Source: Taenia hydatigena
Lineage: Eukaryota; Platyhelminthes; Cestoda; Cyclophyllidea; Taeniidae
Direction of reading: 5' to 3'
DNA: 64,000 nucleotides
NCBI GenBank assembly: GCA_036345935.2
Contig: JADWOT020000001.1
Span: 2,717,258-2,781,257, forward strand
This document shows, in pieces, positions 10,426 through 19,329 of the stretch; position 1 is the first letter of the stretch, and the number at the start of each line of letters is the position of its first letter. The notes under the pieces were generated by a model, which ran no database searches, was not told where the DNA came from, and worked only from the letters and a program-made list of their open reading frames with translations. A program made the translations under genes and the position numbers.

Positions 10426-10670
10426 ATCTAGGTGCCAAAAGCTCTGTTTGGCGGCAGTGTGGTCGGTCGTGGATTCCTCCCAAACAATGATTACTAAGCG
10501 AGATGTGCGACTGTATTTGTGTTCGTTGGTGGAGCAAGGTGAGGAGAAGGCAATACAAAGAGGAGCTTACTACCCAGACTCACACGTTGAAGTACATTCC
10601 TCACGCACCTTGTTCGTGCTTAGGATGCGCACGCCTCACGATCCGTCCACGATCTTGACAGGTGGGTGAA
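10426..10670 (+). repeat. Segment K with a conserved short frame
   Basis: After 'gcatcgatgatgcatctagg' a frame reads VVDSSQTMITKRDVRLYLCS, then LVEQGEEKAIQRGA and, further on, SRTLFVLRMR. The same frame is open at 44809-45021 and 52920-53173. It is fused to other DNA at 24977-25085 and broken at about 60960 in the last copy. It has no start context of its own and no family I recognise. It may be a fossil exon or chance conservation between recent duplicates. Confidence 0.4.
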
Positions 10671-10679
10671 TGTGGAGGT

Positions 10680-11263
10680 GAATGTGCGAGTGGATGCATG
10701 GAGGAAGGGATAGAAGTGGTGGAAGTTGTCTGATGGATGCATGAGTGGATGGGTAGATTCTAAAAGGAAAGAGGATGGACTTACAAATGCATGAGTGTTT
10801 GAGTGTAGGAATTTGTGAATGCAGGAGACATGAGCGCGTAAATGCATTGATCCATGAGTGGATGGATGGATGGATGGAGATGTAGATGAGTGGCTTGGAT
10901 ATGGACTGGCAATGGTGTGGACGAAGAAGAAAGTAGACACTTGGCTGATTGAATAGGGGCAGACCAAATAAATTGATGGATGAATACTTCTGAGAGAATG
11001 AGCGATTGGAAGAATGATTGAGAAGATGGAAGGATGGAGGATGAGTGAATGGTAGTATCGTAGAATGTGTCGATGGTTGGGTGGAAGGATTGATTGATGA
11101 ATGGATTGATGGATGGATGGATGGATGGATGGATGGATGGATGGATGGATGGATGGAAGGACACTTGCGTGGAGCGATAGTATTGCGTATGGAACAAGTA
11201 TCCACGTGGATGAATGGATGGAGTTGGCGATCCGAGTCGAGTCCATCCAGTATGGAAGGATGG

Positions 11264-11297
<34 letters not shown>

Positions 11298-11335
11298 GTG
11301 TAGGAATGAAAGATGGATGGATGGATTGACGCATC
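10680..11335 (-). repeat. Reverse-orientation CATC/CATT tract with pure GGAT and GT runs
   Basis: GATG/AATG-rich DNA, the complement of the CATC type. It includes a near-perfect (GGAT)n run at 11101-11157 and a GT run at 11264-11301. It is paired with a forward CATC tract across segment K. A copy lies at 61060-61690, and shorter relatives at 45020-45404 and 53170-53590. Confidence 0.85.
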
Positions 11336-11339
11336 CGTG

Positions 11340-12165
11340 GTGAAGGAGACCTGACTCCATGGTTCTTAATAAGCATTGAAGTGGGTGGTCGGCCGGCACA
11401 GTGGATGTGAGGCTACCAGTGAGGGATTGTCACCCGTCAACTGACTGACCATGGAATGGCACCCGACAGTTGTGGTGTATGAAGTCAATGTTAACTCATG
11501 TATTGTCCATAGGATCATTTGTGCGCAGGTGCTAAGGTTAGGGGCAAATATCGTGTGTGAGGGGAAAGATTTGACAAGCTGCGTCGTCTTAAGTTTCCTT
11601 TAGGTCGTTCCAAATATTGTTAAGGTAGAGCAGCAGAGAGTGCGCGTCTATCTCCCTCTCAGCACCTAGCATGCTCTACTAAGCAACATTGCTTTAAGGC
11701 GGTAGTCCTCTCCTTCTCATTCCTTTGCGTGCGAGTGAAATGAGCTCCTTCACGCAGCAGCATTTGCCTAGTCTACTCGTCAGCTAAGGGTGAAGACGAC
11801 GCAGCCTTAAAATTAAACAAACTAATGTTAACGAGACGCGCTAGAGTTGCAAGCATAAGTCTCCGAAGAAGGCTTACACCATAGACAATAACATCAAAGC
11901 TGCATTTTTAACAACACCGATTATTTTGTGAGCTGCATGCTTCCTCGACCTCAACTTGAGGGACATGCGACGTAAGGTTCTCATCCTCCTGACTTGTGCT
12001 AACCGCAAGGAGGTGTGCTTCCTTATTCACCATAGGTCTTGTGCGCCTCGATGCAGCATTTCTGTAAGCAATGTCATGCTGTGATCCTCCGAGACCTCCC
12101 TGCAGACTGGAGGAGAGTCAGTGGTCATGCAGTACCTAAACATTCAATATGTGGCGGAATTGGCA
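11340..12165 (+). repeat. Segment D, copy 1
   Basis: Contains 'attgtcacccgtcaactgac', 'gagggggaagatttgac'-like DNA and 'gtctccgaagaaggcttaca'. Copies: 36250-37040 (-), 47450-48220 (+) and 61740-62745 (+, interrupted). In the other three copies D runs directly into segment A. Here it ends near 12165 and enters DNA that is single-copy within the window. No gene seen. Confidence 0.75.
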
Positions 12166-12565
12166 CAGGCAAATAAACCTTTCTGTGGGGACAAAGAGCA
12201 AGTTCAGTCAGGAGAATGTGCAAAACGTTGAAAAGCTAATACTCGCTGGGTTTGAAGTGAAGGCGACTAGCCTAGGGCGAGGAAGCTCAATGATAATGTG
12301 AAATCTTTACATGTCGACGATCGTCTGGTGTTGGTGATTAGTCTTTGAGGCCGCAAGCAACACACAAAAACTGTTTCCATGACTAACATTGTCCTCCGTT
12401 TCAAACACTTCCCACACCTGGCCAACGCATCGATAGTCAATAGTAACAATAATATCTTCCGTAATAGTTGTCAACTTTGAATTGCATCAGATGTCACTCC
12501 ACCTCATATCACATTTAGGTATGTAGAAATTCCTTTACAGTCGCAACTCCAACCCCAAAACTTAC
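12166..12565 (-). other. Apparently single-copy DNA downstream of the galactokinase exon (candidate intron)
   Basis: I find no second copy of this stretch in the window. On the minus strand it follows the GTAAGT donor at 12565-12560, so it would be intron if the exon belongs to a gene. I searched it by eye for the expected next galactokinase motif (GGGLSSSAALE) and did not find it. Confidence 0.5.
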
Positions 12566-12767
12566 GTTGGAAGACGGCAATGACGCCACGGATGTAAGCG
12601 GACCAGCGTTCGCCCTTGGCCATCGTCTTCTTCTCCACACCGGCCAGACTGAAAGTCACCGTGCTGAGCTCGTCCTCCTGCTCCGACATCGTATATACGC
12701 AACAGATGCCGCCGTCACCCTCCCCTCCTCTTGGCGCCGACACCATCACTGTCATCATCGGTAGGGC
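12566..12767 (-). CDS. Galactokinase internal exon (exon-2-like), intact
   Basis: The minus strand reads ALPMMTVMVSAPRGGEGDGG, then further on DELSTVTFSLAG and GERWSAYIRGVIAVFQ. This parallels human GALK1 ALELMTVLVGSPR...FPLPTA...PRWANYVKGVIQYYP along its whole length. That part of the enzyme joins the galactose-binding segment to the nucleotide-binding core. Upstream is AATAG (acceptor AG at 12769-12768) with an in-frame stop just before the exon. The end is followed by GTAAGT (12565-12560), an ideal donor. The exon is 202 bp, 67 codons plus one base, with no stop or frameshift. The preceding exon should end at LPM, as the fragment at 3421-3570 does, but that lies on the other strand. No other exon is recognised nearby, so I cannot say whether this is part of a working gene with long introns or an isolated survivor. 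Confidence 0.82.
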
Positions 12768-13690
12768 CTATTCATGGCATCAAACAGACTGAGTAATAAG
12801 ACAGCACTTCGTTGTATATTTTGCCCCCTTCTCGACAGAATGCAGGTCTGTTTCGCTTTGGCCGTCTGAAGTTAGCTGAGAGGCGCCGGCAGTCCCTTTG
12901 TTTTCACCTGTACATTGCATATTGTTCATTGGCTTCTCCAAACTAATTATTGAATCACTTTTCCCTCATTCCACAGTCAACAGTGCTGCAACGCGCCCAT
13001 CATCAAAGCCACTTTACGGAAGACGACAAGTTTGCACTACATTTCCGCATTCACGGAAAGGCAGACACCAAGAATAACATCAAACAGCAGAAACTACTTA
13101 CTTCCTTTGCGAGTTGACTGACGTCAACTTAAACCCTCGTCAACTGTACTACACTCGCAAAACAATGATGCCTGTTTACGGACAGCACAAGACTGACCAA
13201 GCAAACCTACTTTCTACTCTGCTTTTCGCAATTTTTTCCCTGCTCAATGTAAGCAGGTGCAACTAGGTGCAACTAGTGCTACTGAAAGAAACTGACAACC
13301 AGCATATTAACTGTGAGACAAAGAGCAGTGTCCCACTCCACTCCACCATCAGCTGTTATCAGCCATCACAAACAAAGAACACACGCCATGTGCATGCGAC
13401 GTTGGGAGTGCTCCTCTGCAGGGAACAGTTTGACAAAGTGAAGATTAAAAACAAGTCTCAGGATTTTCGATTGAGAATACGCTTAAAAGCGCAAAATGGC
13501 TTAACATTGTTGAGTGCGTTTTCCATTCCCTACGTGTGAAGATGAGAGAGGTGGTCGATACTTTATCCTTCCGCTCTCCATCAAGACGCTCCAAACATCA
13601 AGGTGGTCTGCAGTGGCACTTGAAAATGGCCAATATTTGCCTACTACTGACACGTCAGTACCTGACACTGGTTTTATGAGCTCTTTTAGA
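12768..13690. other. Apparently single-copy stretch, no gene recognised
   Basis: No second copy is visible in the window. A 90-codon frame at 13267-13539 (+) has no recognisable domain. On the minus strand this would hold the upstream intron or exon 1 of the galactokinase exon, but no GEHTDYN-like motif is seen. Confidence 0.45.
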
Positions 13691-13699
13691 GCATCGGAA

Positions 13700-14092
13700 G
13701 CCTGTTAGCCTTCGTGTATCTCTTGGCCATGAGCCTCACCACTCCATCCGCGTAGGTGGCTGGTAGTAGTTGTGAGCTTGTGTGTGTGCGCGTGTGTGAA
13801 TGAAGATGGACGAATGGATGAATTCTGCCACGATGCATGCAGCCTGAATTCAGTCATCTCAATAAGCACACCATCCTCCCTCACCTCCCAACTTGGCCTA
13901 CATCCAACCTGCTCCCTATCACCCACTCCTCCTCCATCACCAATATCACACTCCAACACACCACATCCATCCCTCCATCCATGTTGCTACACCAACCATT
14001 GCATTACATGCTCCTTTTATTTGCAAACAAATCATCGCGACAACTGAAACCACTGCGTCACCAGACGACGGTATCTTTGCCTCCTGCTAACC
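13700..14092 (-). repeat. Conserved 3' flank of peptide gene copy 2, with poly(A) signal
   Basis: The minus-strand AATAAA is at 14021-14016. The flank matches those of copies 1, 5, 6 and 7, including the complement of 'ccacatccatccctccatcc'. Open frames on the plus strand are shadows over simple sequence. Confidence 0.75.
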
Positions 14093-14371
14093 CTACGCGA
14101 ACGTCGTACTCTTGTCTTCTTCCTCTTCCTTCTCGTCCTTCGCTCCCCTTTCGCCTTTCTTATCGCCTGCTTTTTCCGGCACGTCTTCTCCTGTGTTGCC
14201 ACTTTCATCATCGTATTCGTCATGGTCGAGCTTGTAGCCGTCCTCGCCTTCATTTCCCACCTCCTTCTTCAGCTCAGTGGCAGTGCGAGTGGGATCGGGT
14301 CTGGCCTTCACCCACACAACAACCAACACGACGATGAAGAGAGCGTTGAAGGTGTACGTCGACGACTTCAT
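14093..14371 (-). CDS. Secreted acidic peptide, subfamily I, copy 2 (extended C-terminus)
   Basis: A single-exon frame of 92 residues. The signal peptide has an I9N change in its core (MKSSTYTFNALF) but still ends VKA before RPDPT. The mature part lacks the insert seen in copies 1 and 6 (it reads EVGNEGEDGYKLDHDEYDDE) and continues GNTGEDVPEKAGDKKGER. The stop used by copy 5 is changed to a sense codon, so six residues (KSTTFA) are added. The Asn in the signal core could weaken secretion. TATA box at 14416-14422 and poly(A) signal at 14016-14021. No family is recognised. An extracellular or secretory role is inferred only from the signal peptide. Confidence 0.75.
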   Translation of the reverse strand: MKSSTYTFNALFIVVLVVVWVKARPDPTRTATELKKEVGNEGEDGYKLDHDEYDDESGNTGEDVPEKAGDKKGERGAKDEKEEEEDKSTTFA

Positions 14372-14415
14372 GTGTGGTCTTGGGTTGATGATGGTGGCTT
14401 CGCATTTGCTGCACC

Positions 14416-14466
14416 TTATATAGGCTGGCTTGGCTTGGCTTGGGTTGGGTTGGGTTGGGATGGGTT
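14416..14466 (-). promoter_or_regulatory. TATA box and (CCCAA)n tract of peptide gene copy 2
   Basis: On the minus strand TATATAA lies at 14422-14416, 51 bp before the ATG (14371-14369). A CCCAA/CCAAG repeat (14466-14428) sits just upstream. Spacing and sequence match copies 1, 5 and 6. Confidence 0.78.
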
Positions 14467-14559
14467 CAGCCTTGACTCATTGCACGAGAAGACATCAACA
14501 CTTGGCGAAAGAGCGAAGAAATATTTTGCAAAATGAATTGCAATGCGTGCATGCGGAGT

Positions 14560-15110
14560 CTGTCTTGATTTATTGGATGTTAGAGGAATACGAGGAAAGA
14601 AGGTGTGGATGAGTGGAGGATAAAAGGTGGATGAAAAAAATAAAAATGGTGGGATGAATGGAAGAAAGGATGAAATATTGAGTGGATGGGTGGAAAAGGG
14701 ATGGCTTATCAATAAAATAATAAAGGGAATAAATGTATTGCTTGGTGAATGGAACGATGGATGAATGGATAGATGGTTGGATGGACGATTGAAAGAATGA
14801 GAGGGTGAATTGATGATGGGTAAAGAGATGAAATATGGGAAAGTGTGATGAGTGGATGAAAGGGAGAAAGAACGAAGGAATTAGTAAATGAATGGAGAAT
14901 CGGTTGAAGGAGTGTATGGATTGATGAATGAATGAATGAAAGAAAGAATGAATGGATGATTGGATGAGTGGATGGAGGAATGTTGGATGAGTGGTGAGAA
15001 TGGGTGGATGTAGAGATTAGTGCAAGGCAGGATGAATGGGGTGGGTGCGTGAATGGAAAGTTGGATGGACTGATGAATGATGAGTGTGGGAGAGTGTGAA
15101 GGAGTTTGTG
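14560..15110 (-). repeat. Reverse-orientation CATC/CATT tract
   Basis: GAATGGATG-rich DNA upstream of peptide gene copy 2, closely related to 46320-46860 and to the inverse of 37630-38150. Includes a run of GAAT units near 14930-14955. Confidence 0.85.
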
Positions 15111-15560
15111 GGAGTAGTGCCCCACACAGAAATAGCACATCATAATGGGAGAGACATGCCATCCAATTGAGGCCTAAGTGCAGTGGTTACCGCGTCTACT
15201 TTGCGGAATGGAGGAGCATGATGTAGGACGAAATGGAGTGAGGAAAGGTGATGATTGCGACCAAAGTGGCTGCTTTGAGGGACAGCATTATGCTCCTTTT
15301 AGAAAGGCTTTAGATGGTCCAAGCTCTGATTTCCTTGCTGACTGTTACTGCAGCACTGTAGCATCTACCTGTCCTAACACACAAACTTTATATTCCTAAG
15401 CTTCTCCTCCTCGCAGCATCAAAGCTAATCACCCGTTCAAGTTACTACTTTGCCTCCGCCTCATACATTTCGTTTGATGACCATCAAGTGTCTTCAGTCC
15501 TTGAGCTGAAAATGCTTCGAAGAACCGCCTACTGCATGCCCTCCTCCCACCTCCATTTTA
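15111..15560 (+). repeat. Segment L (duplicated, no gene recognised)
   Basis: Related to 46920-47280 (+) and 37200-37560 (-). A frame reading EEHDVGRNGVRKGDDCDQ then HYAPFRKAL is open in all three copies. In this copy it stops early (15399), against 47233 in the longer one. I know no family with this sequence, and it may be non-coding. Confidence 0.45.
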
Positions 15561-15985
15561 ACCTCTTGTTTATTAAAACCATTATCCTACGAGAATTAAC
15601 TTGTTGCGTATAATTCATCTTGTTATCCTACCAATGAGGAATGCTTGATCTGTTCTACATAAATTGGTTTTACTTGTATGGAAGAAGGCGTGTATCTGTG
15701 AGGATAGCATTGGAGTGTGTGGAAGACTACCGGAGAAGGATTGTCATCCGTCAACTGACTGCCATGGAATGGCACTTGACAGATGTGGTGTATGAATTCA
15801 ATGTTAGCTCAAGTATTGTCCCTACCATCATTTGCCTACGAGTGCCGAAGTCGGGGGCGAATATCATGTGTAAGGCATTTTTCCACTAACCACACCCTGC
15901 CATGATGACAAGGCAGAGGTGTGATTTCTACTTAGATGTAGCTGAGTAGACGGCTTTATTCCACGAGGGGCAGGCAGGTGTGGTT
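15561..15985 (+). repeat. Diverged segment D start and segment I scrap
   Basis: 15720-15860 is a diverged version of the start of segment D ('gattgtcatccgtcaactga'). 15895-16020 resembles the segment I relatives at 51110-51240 and 33300-33420 (inverted). No gene seen. Confidence 0.55.
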
Positions 15986-16029
15986 TAAGAAAGTTGAATG
16001 TTCTTGGAGAGATGCAGGGTCTGCTGCGG

Positions 16030-16242
16030 AGAATTCTGAAGTGACACACTGACGTGTGGATTGTGCTGTCACTAATAAAGTGCAAAATATTTGCTTCACG
16101 CATGACAACCTGATGAGAAGTGGCCTGTGGAATTGCGTGTAGCGGAATTCTGGTGAGTATGGGAAGGAGTATTCTCGGTGGATGCAGCACTTCTCAGGCA
16201 ACATTGGCACACACACACACATTAACCACATCTATTCAGCAT
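16030..16242 (+). repeat. Tandem duplication, unit 1
   Basis: About 213 bp from 'aattctgaagtgacacactg' to 'ccacatctattcagca', repeated with few changes at 16406-16618 after a 163-bp spacer. The opposite palindrome arm carries only one copy, at about 31840-32060. Confidence 0.8.
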
Positions 16243-16405
16243 GGACAGTCAATGGAAACGCCTCGCGAAGGTAAGAAGACAAGGTAGATGAATGGTTATA
16301 CGTCTAAGACTTCTCCAATTCCTACAATTCGCTGCATCTATAAGCGCAATCGGTAAAGCCAATGCTCTTTCCATCACGCCACCAACGCTGAGTCCGCTAC
16401 CTCGG

Positions 16406-16618
16406 ACAATTCTGAAGTGACACATTGACGTGTGGATCATGCTGTCACTCTTAAAGTGCAAGGCATTTACTTCACACATGACAACCTGATGAGAAGTGGC
16501 CTGTGGAATTGCGTGTAGCGGAATTCTGGTGAGTATGGGAAGGAGTATTCTCGGTGGATGCAGCACTTCTCAGGCAACATTGGCACACACACACGCACTA
16601 ACCACATCTATTCAGCAC
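16406..16618 (+). repeat. Tandem duplication, unit 2
   Basis: Second copy of the 16030-16242 unit, with a period of 376 bp. Both units contain gaattctggtgagtatggg, whose GTGAGT is a strong donor-like sequence, but no exon could be assigned. Confidence 0.8.
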
Positions 16619-16689
16619 ATCTACTCAGCACTAGGACATTGTGTGCCCATCACCAGAGAGGACATTTACAGCCTTAGTTAAGCCCGATG

Positions 16690-17360
16690 CAGTTTTATCC
16701 CCACACGCCCACACACACACACACACACACACCAATTTGCGTCACAGTGAGAGGATTGAAATGGCCTCGTCTTGACAGAAGCATGTTACACCTCACCATT
16801 TGTTTGCCTCAAGCAATCCAAATTGCTGCCACGTTGTGTAATTCAACTCGTGTTTTTTAGGCAAATAAAAAAGGAATTTGAAAGGCAGTTCGTAACTCGA
16901 GGCCACACAATTTGGTGTAAGTGAAAAACACTGCGTCAGGAGAGAGCGTTGGAGGGCCACACGATACACTGTTATGCCTTTGCATTGCTCGCGAGGGCAG
17001 AGGTTGCAATTTCAAATGCACTTTCCTCCAACCTCGTGACTGAGGCTAATTCCACTGACGTGAGGTAATCTGGCGAATGTGATTGCGACAATAATACTAA
17101 TTTATCGCATTTTAGTGTGTTTTGAACTCTCCTTAAGGCCAATTCATGCATTCTGTTGGATCAGCAAATACGTTCTCTGTGAATGGAAGGCTTTGCCTCA
17201 GAAAGAGATAGTTCAAGTGTGGAAAGGTAAAGCAGTGGGAAGGGATGACGAATTCAAGGGCAAGTTTAGAGTGTTTAAATGGGACTTTGCACCTCCTCCT
17301 CCTCCTGCTCCTCCTCCTTCCTTCCCCTCATCATTCTTCTCATCCTCCTCCTCGTGATGT
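16690..17360 (+). repeat. Segment N with (CA)n and (CTC)n tracts
   Basis: Holds a CA run (16709-16732) and a CTC-rich tract (17292-17353). A frame from 17079 includes WKALPQKEIVQVW-type sequence that is also open on the mirror copy (31429-31214). No family is recognised, and I make no gene call. Confidence 0.5.
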
Positions 17361-18084
17361 CTACTATCTACACGGGAAGGAAAATATGAGCTGTGTAGGC
17401 ACAAACACGAGTTATCTTTTACTTTGGCATTTGTCGCGTATATCCCTCCACTGACGGACAGCGTCGCACCTAACACGAGTTGGACAGTCGTCATGCGTCC
17501 TCATACACCATCAACATACACTCATGTGCCTTGTGGAATAAGGCCGTTCATTCAGCTACATCTAAGCAGAAAGCACATCTGTGCCTTGTTGGCATGACAA
17601 GACGTGGACGGTGGAGGGATGCCATGGCGACGTGATGAAGCGTGAGGCAGATTTCATGTCGGTGAAGTAGTCATGGTTGTACTTACTTCCTTGCTCAATG
17701 AACCGCTGCCGTGTTGAGCTGAACGCGACACTTCCATTCCATAGTACTTCATATACTCAAGATTTCACCGATTTCGCAGTTTATTTCTTTCCTGTCGCCA
17801 CCTGACCCTTTTGTCCCAAGTGCGTATCCATTTGAGTGCTGCCTATCAATTCTTGCAGCACTAATTGCATCACACTGCGCCACTTCACTCACCCACTTCT
17901 GCTAGTGTCACGAAGTTTCCTCTATCTGGATGATGAGGTCGAGTGAGAGGCCCCAAATCAAGGACCATCGAGATGGAATTGGGAAGCAATGGTGTGTGGA
18001 ATGCACGTTTGTGTTTGGTGAGCGATTAGGTGCAGAGTGATGTTAAGCGATTGTCTGCTGGGTTGGAAGTCTTCTCAGTATCAG
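17361..18084. other. Duplicated stretch without a recognised gene
   Basis: Mirrors about 29500-29705 and 30640-31130 of the right arm. 17520-17640 is a segment I relative. About 17870-18060 is the inverted start of segment E. Nothing coding is supported. Confidence 0.55.
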
Positions 18085-18480
18085 TGGAACGACTGTTTAC
18101 TGGTTGGATGAATGAATGGTTGAATTGGGGTCGGAGAGGTGGGTGGATATGGGTGTGAATGGGCTAGCGGATTGGTGGATGAAGTGATAGAAGGAGTGAA
18201 AACTACGGGGAGGATGGGTTGATGGTTGGGTGAATGGATGGACGGATGGATGGAAGTGTAGGTTGAATATGGGATGGGAATAGATGGAAGGACAAAGAAG
18301 TGCACATACGATTGATTGAAGAGCGGTTGACTAAATGAATTGACGAATGCAAGACTCTGTCTGAAGTGATTGTTCGCAAGGACGAATGGGAGGGACGATG
18401 GATGGACGCTTGCGTGGTGGCATATAAATTGCGTAGAGGATGAATGTCTACGTGGTTGAATGCAAGGAAGAAATGATGCG
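18085..18480 (-). repeat. Reverse-orientation CATC/CATT tract
   Basis: GATGG/GAATGG-rich low-complexity DNA, the mirror of 29110-29480. A GT run follows at 18516-18540. Confidence 0.85.
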
Positions 18481-18718
18481 TGTGGGGTCGATTCCATGGG
18501 GATGTGCATGCGTGTGTGGGTGTGTGTGTGTGTGTGTGTGGGGATGGGAGATCGGAGAAGGGATGAGCGCACCCACAATGAATAGGGCTTCAGTGCATCG
18601 GTCCAAATAAGCGTCAACCAACGTCACTGCCTCGCCTCCTACCACTGCCCACCTCGAAGGTGCTCTCTAACACCCACTCCTCGCACATCACATCACCATC
18701 GTCCCACCTCACCACACA

Positions 18719-18830
18719 CCCCACCCCACCCCACCCCACCCCACCCCGCTTAACCCCACCCACCCCCCAACCCAACCATCCAACCTTCTTGCAACGTTCA
18801 CCATCTTACCACATGCTCTTTTAATTGGGG
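18719..18830 (-). repeat. (CCCCA)n tract and poly(A) signal downstream of peptide gene copy 3
   Basis: A CCACC/CCCCA run occupies about 18719-18776. It is G-rich on the sense strand of the gene and lies about 100 bp past its stop. The minus-strand ATTAAA at 18825-18820 is the likely poly(A) signal. Mirrored at 28782-28875. Confidence 0.75.
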
Positions 18831-18881
18831 AAAAATAATCGCTACAATTCAGCAGGTCAGGTCACTCAACGAACCTCGCTC

Positions 18882-19178
18882 TCACTTCTTCGAATCCTCC
18901 TCGAAAAATTTACCCCAGTCTTCCTCCTCCTCTTCCTCCTCCTCATCCTGCCCATGCTTTTCGCCTTTCTTCTCGCCTCCCTCTTGAGGCACGTCCAATC
19001 CTGTGTCGCCATCTTCCTCATCATATTCGTCATAGTCGTGATTGTGGTCGCCCTCGCCTTCATCTTCCCCCTCCTTCTTCAGATCAGTGGCAGTGAGAGT
19101 GGGATCGGGTCTGGCCTTCACCCAAACAACAACCAACATCACCACGAGCAGAGCCACGAACGTGTACGACGACTTCAT
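18882..19178 (-). CDS. Secreted acidic peptide, subfamily II, copy 3
   Basis: A single-exon frame of 98 residues. It starts MKSSYTFVALL, one residue shorter than subfamily I, with a signal peptide ending VKA at residue 22 before RPDPTLTA. The mature part is very acidic: EGDHNHDYDEYDEEDGDTG, then LDVPQEGGEKKGEKHG and a poly-Glu run. It ends DWGKFFEEDSKK, a tail absent from subfamily I. The frame is open upstream to 19439, but I place the start at 19178 because the TATA box (19232-19226) lies between and all paralogues share this ATG. The coding region differs from mirror copy 4 by one Glu and Asp/Asn at residue 26. No family is recognised. Confidence 0.77.
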   Translation of the reverse strand: MKSSYTFVALLVVMLVVVWVKARPDPTLTATDLKKEGEDEGEGDHNHDYDEYDEEDGDTGLDVPQEGGEKKGEKHGQDEEEEEEEEDWGKFFEEDSKK

Positions 19179-19225
19179 GTCTGGTCTTCGGTTGATGACC
19201 ATGACGCCTTCCCATTTGCTGCACC

Positions 19226-19232
19226 TTATATA
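19226..19232 (-). promoter_or_regulatory. TATA box of peptide gene copy 3
   Basis: TATATAA on the minus strand, 54 bp before the ATG. Subfamily II lacks the (CCCAA)n tract upstream. Instead the region reads 'ggtcaacacaacctgg', shared only with copy 4. Confidence 0.75.
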
Positions 19233-19329
19233 CCAGGTTGTGTTGACCTTCACCAATTCACCGACGCATCGCATAGGCTGCAATCGTCCTCCCGCCTCCG
19301 TCCTACTACTAAACACACATTCAGAGCAT

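Larger units (their letters stand above)
5800..12160 (+). repeat. Large direct repeat with 56100-62745
   Basis: Markers in the same order and orientation are the peptide-gene 3' end, segment H, a CTC tract, segment I, a galactokinase fragment, segment J, the CATC tract, segment K, the reverse CATC tract and segment D. All recur from 56100 at a roughly constant offset of about 50.3-50.4 kb. The second copy has an extra LTR-like insertion at 62214-62440. Confidence 0.85.

Noticed and set aside
16490..16540. ACGIACSGIL before a GTGAGT, compared with the galactokinase PCGIMDQF motif
   Set aside because: Only three residues agree, an in-frame stop lies just upstream, and the opposite strand is equally open.
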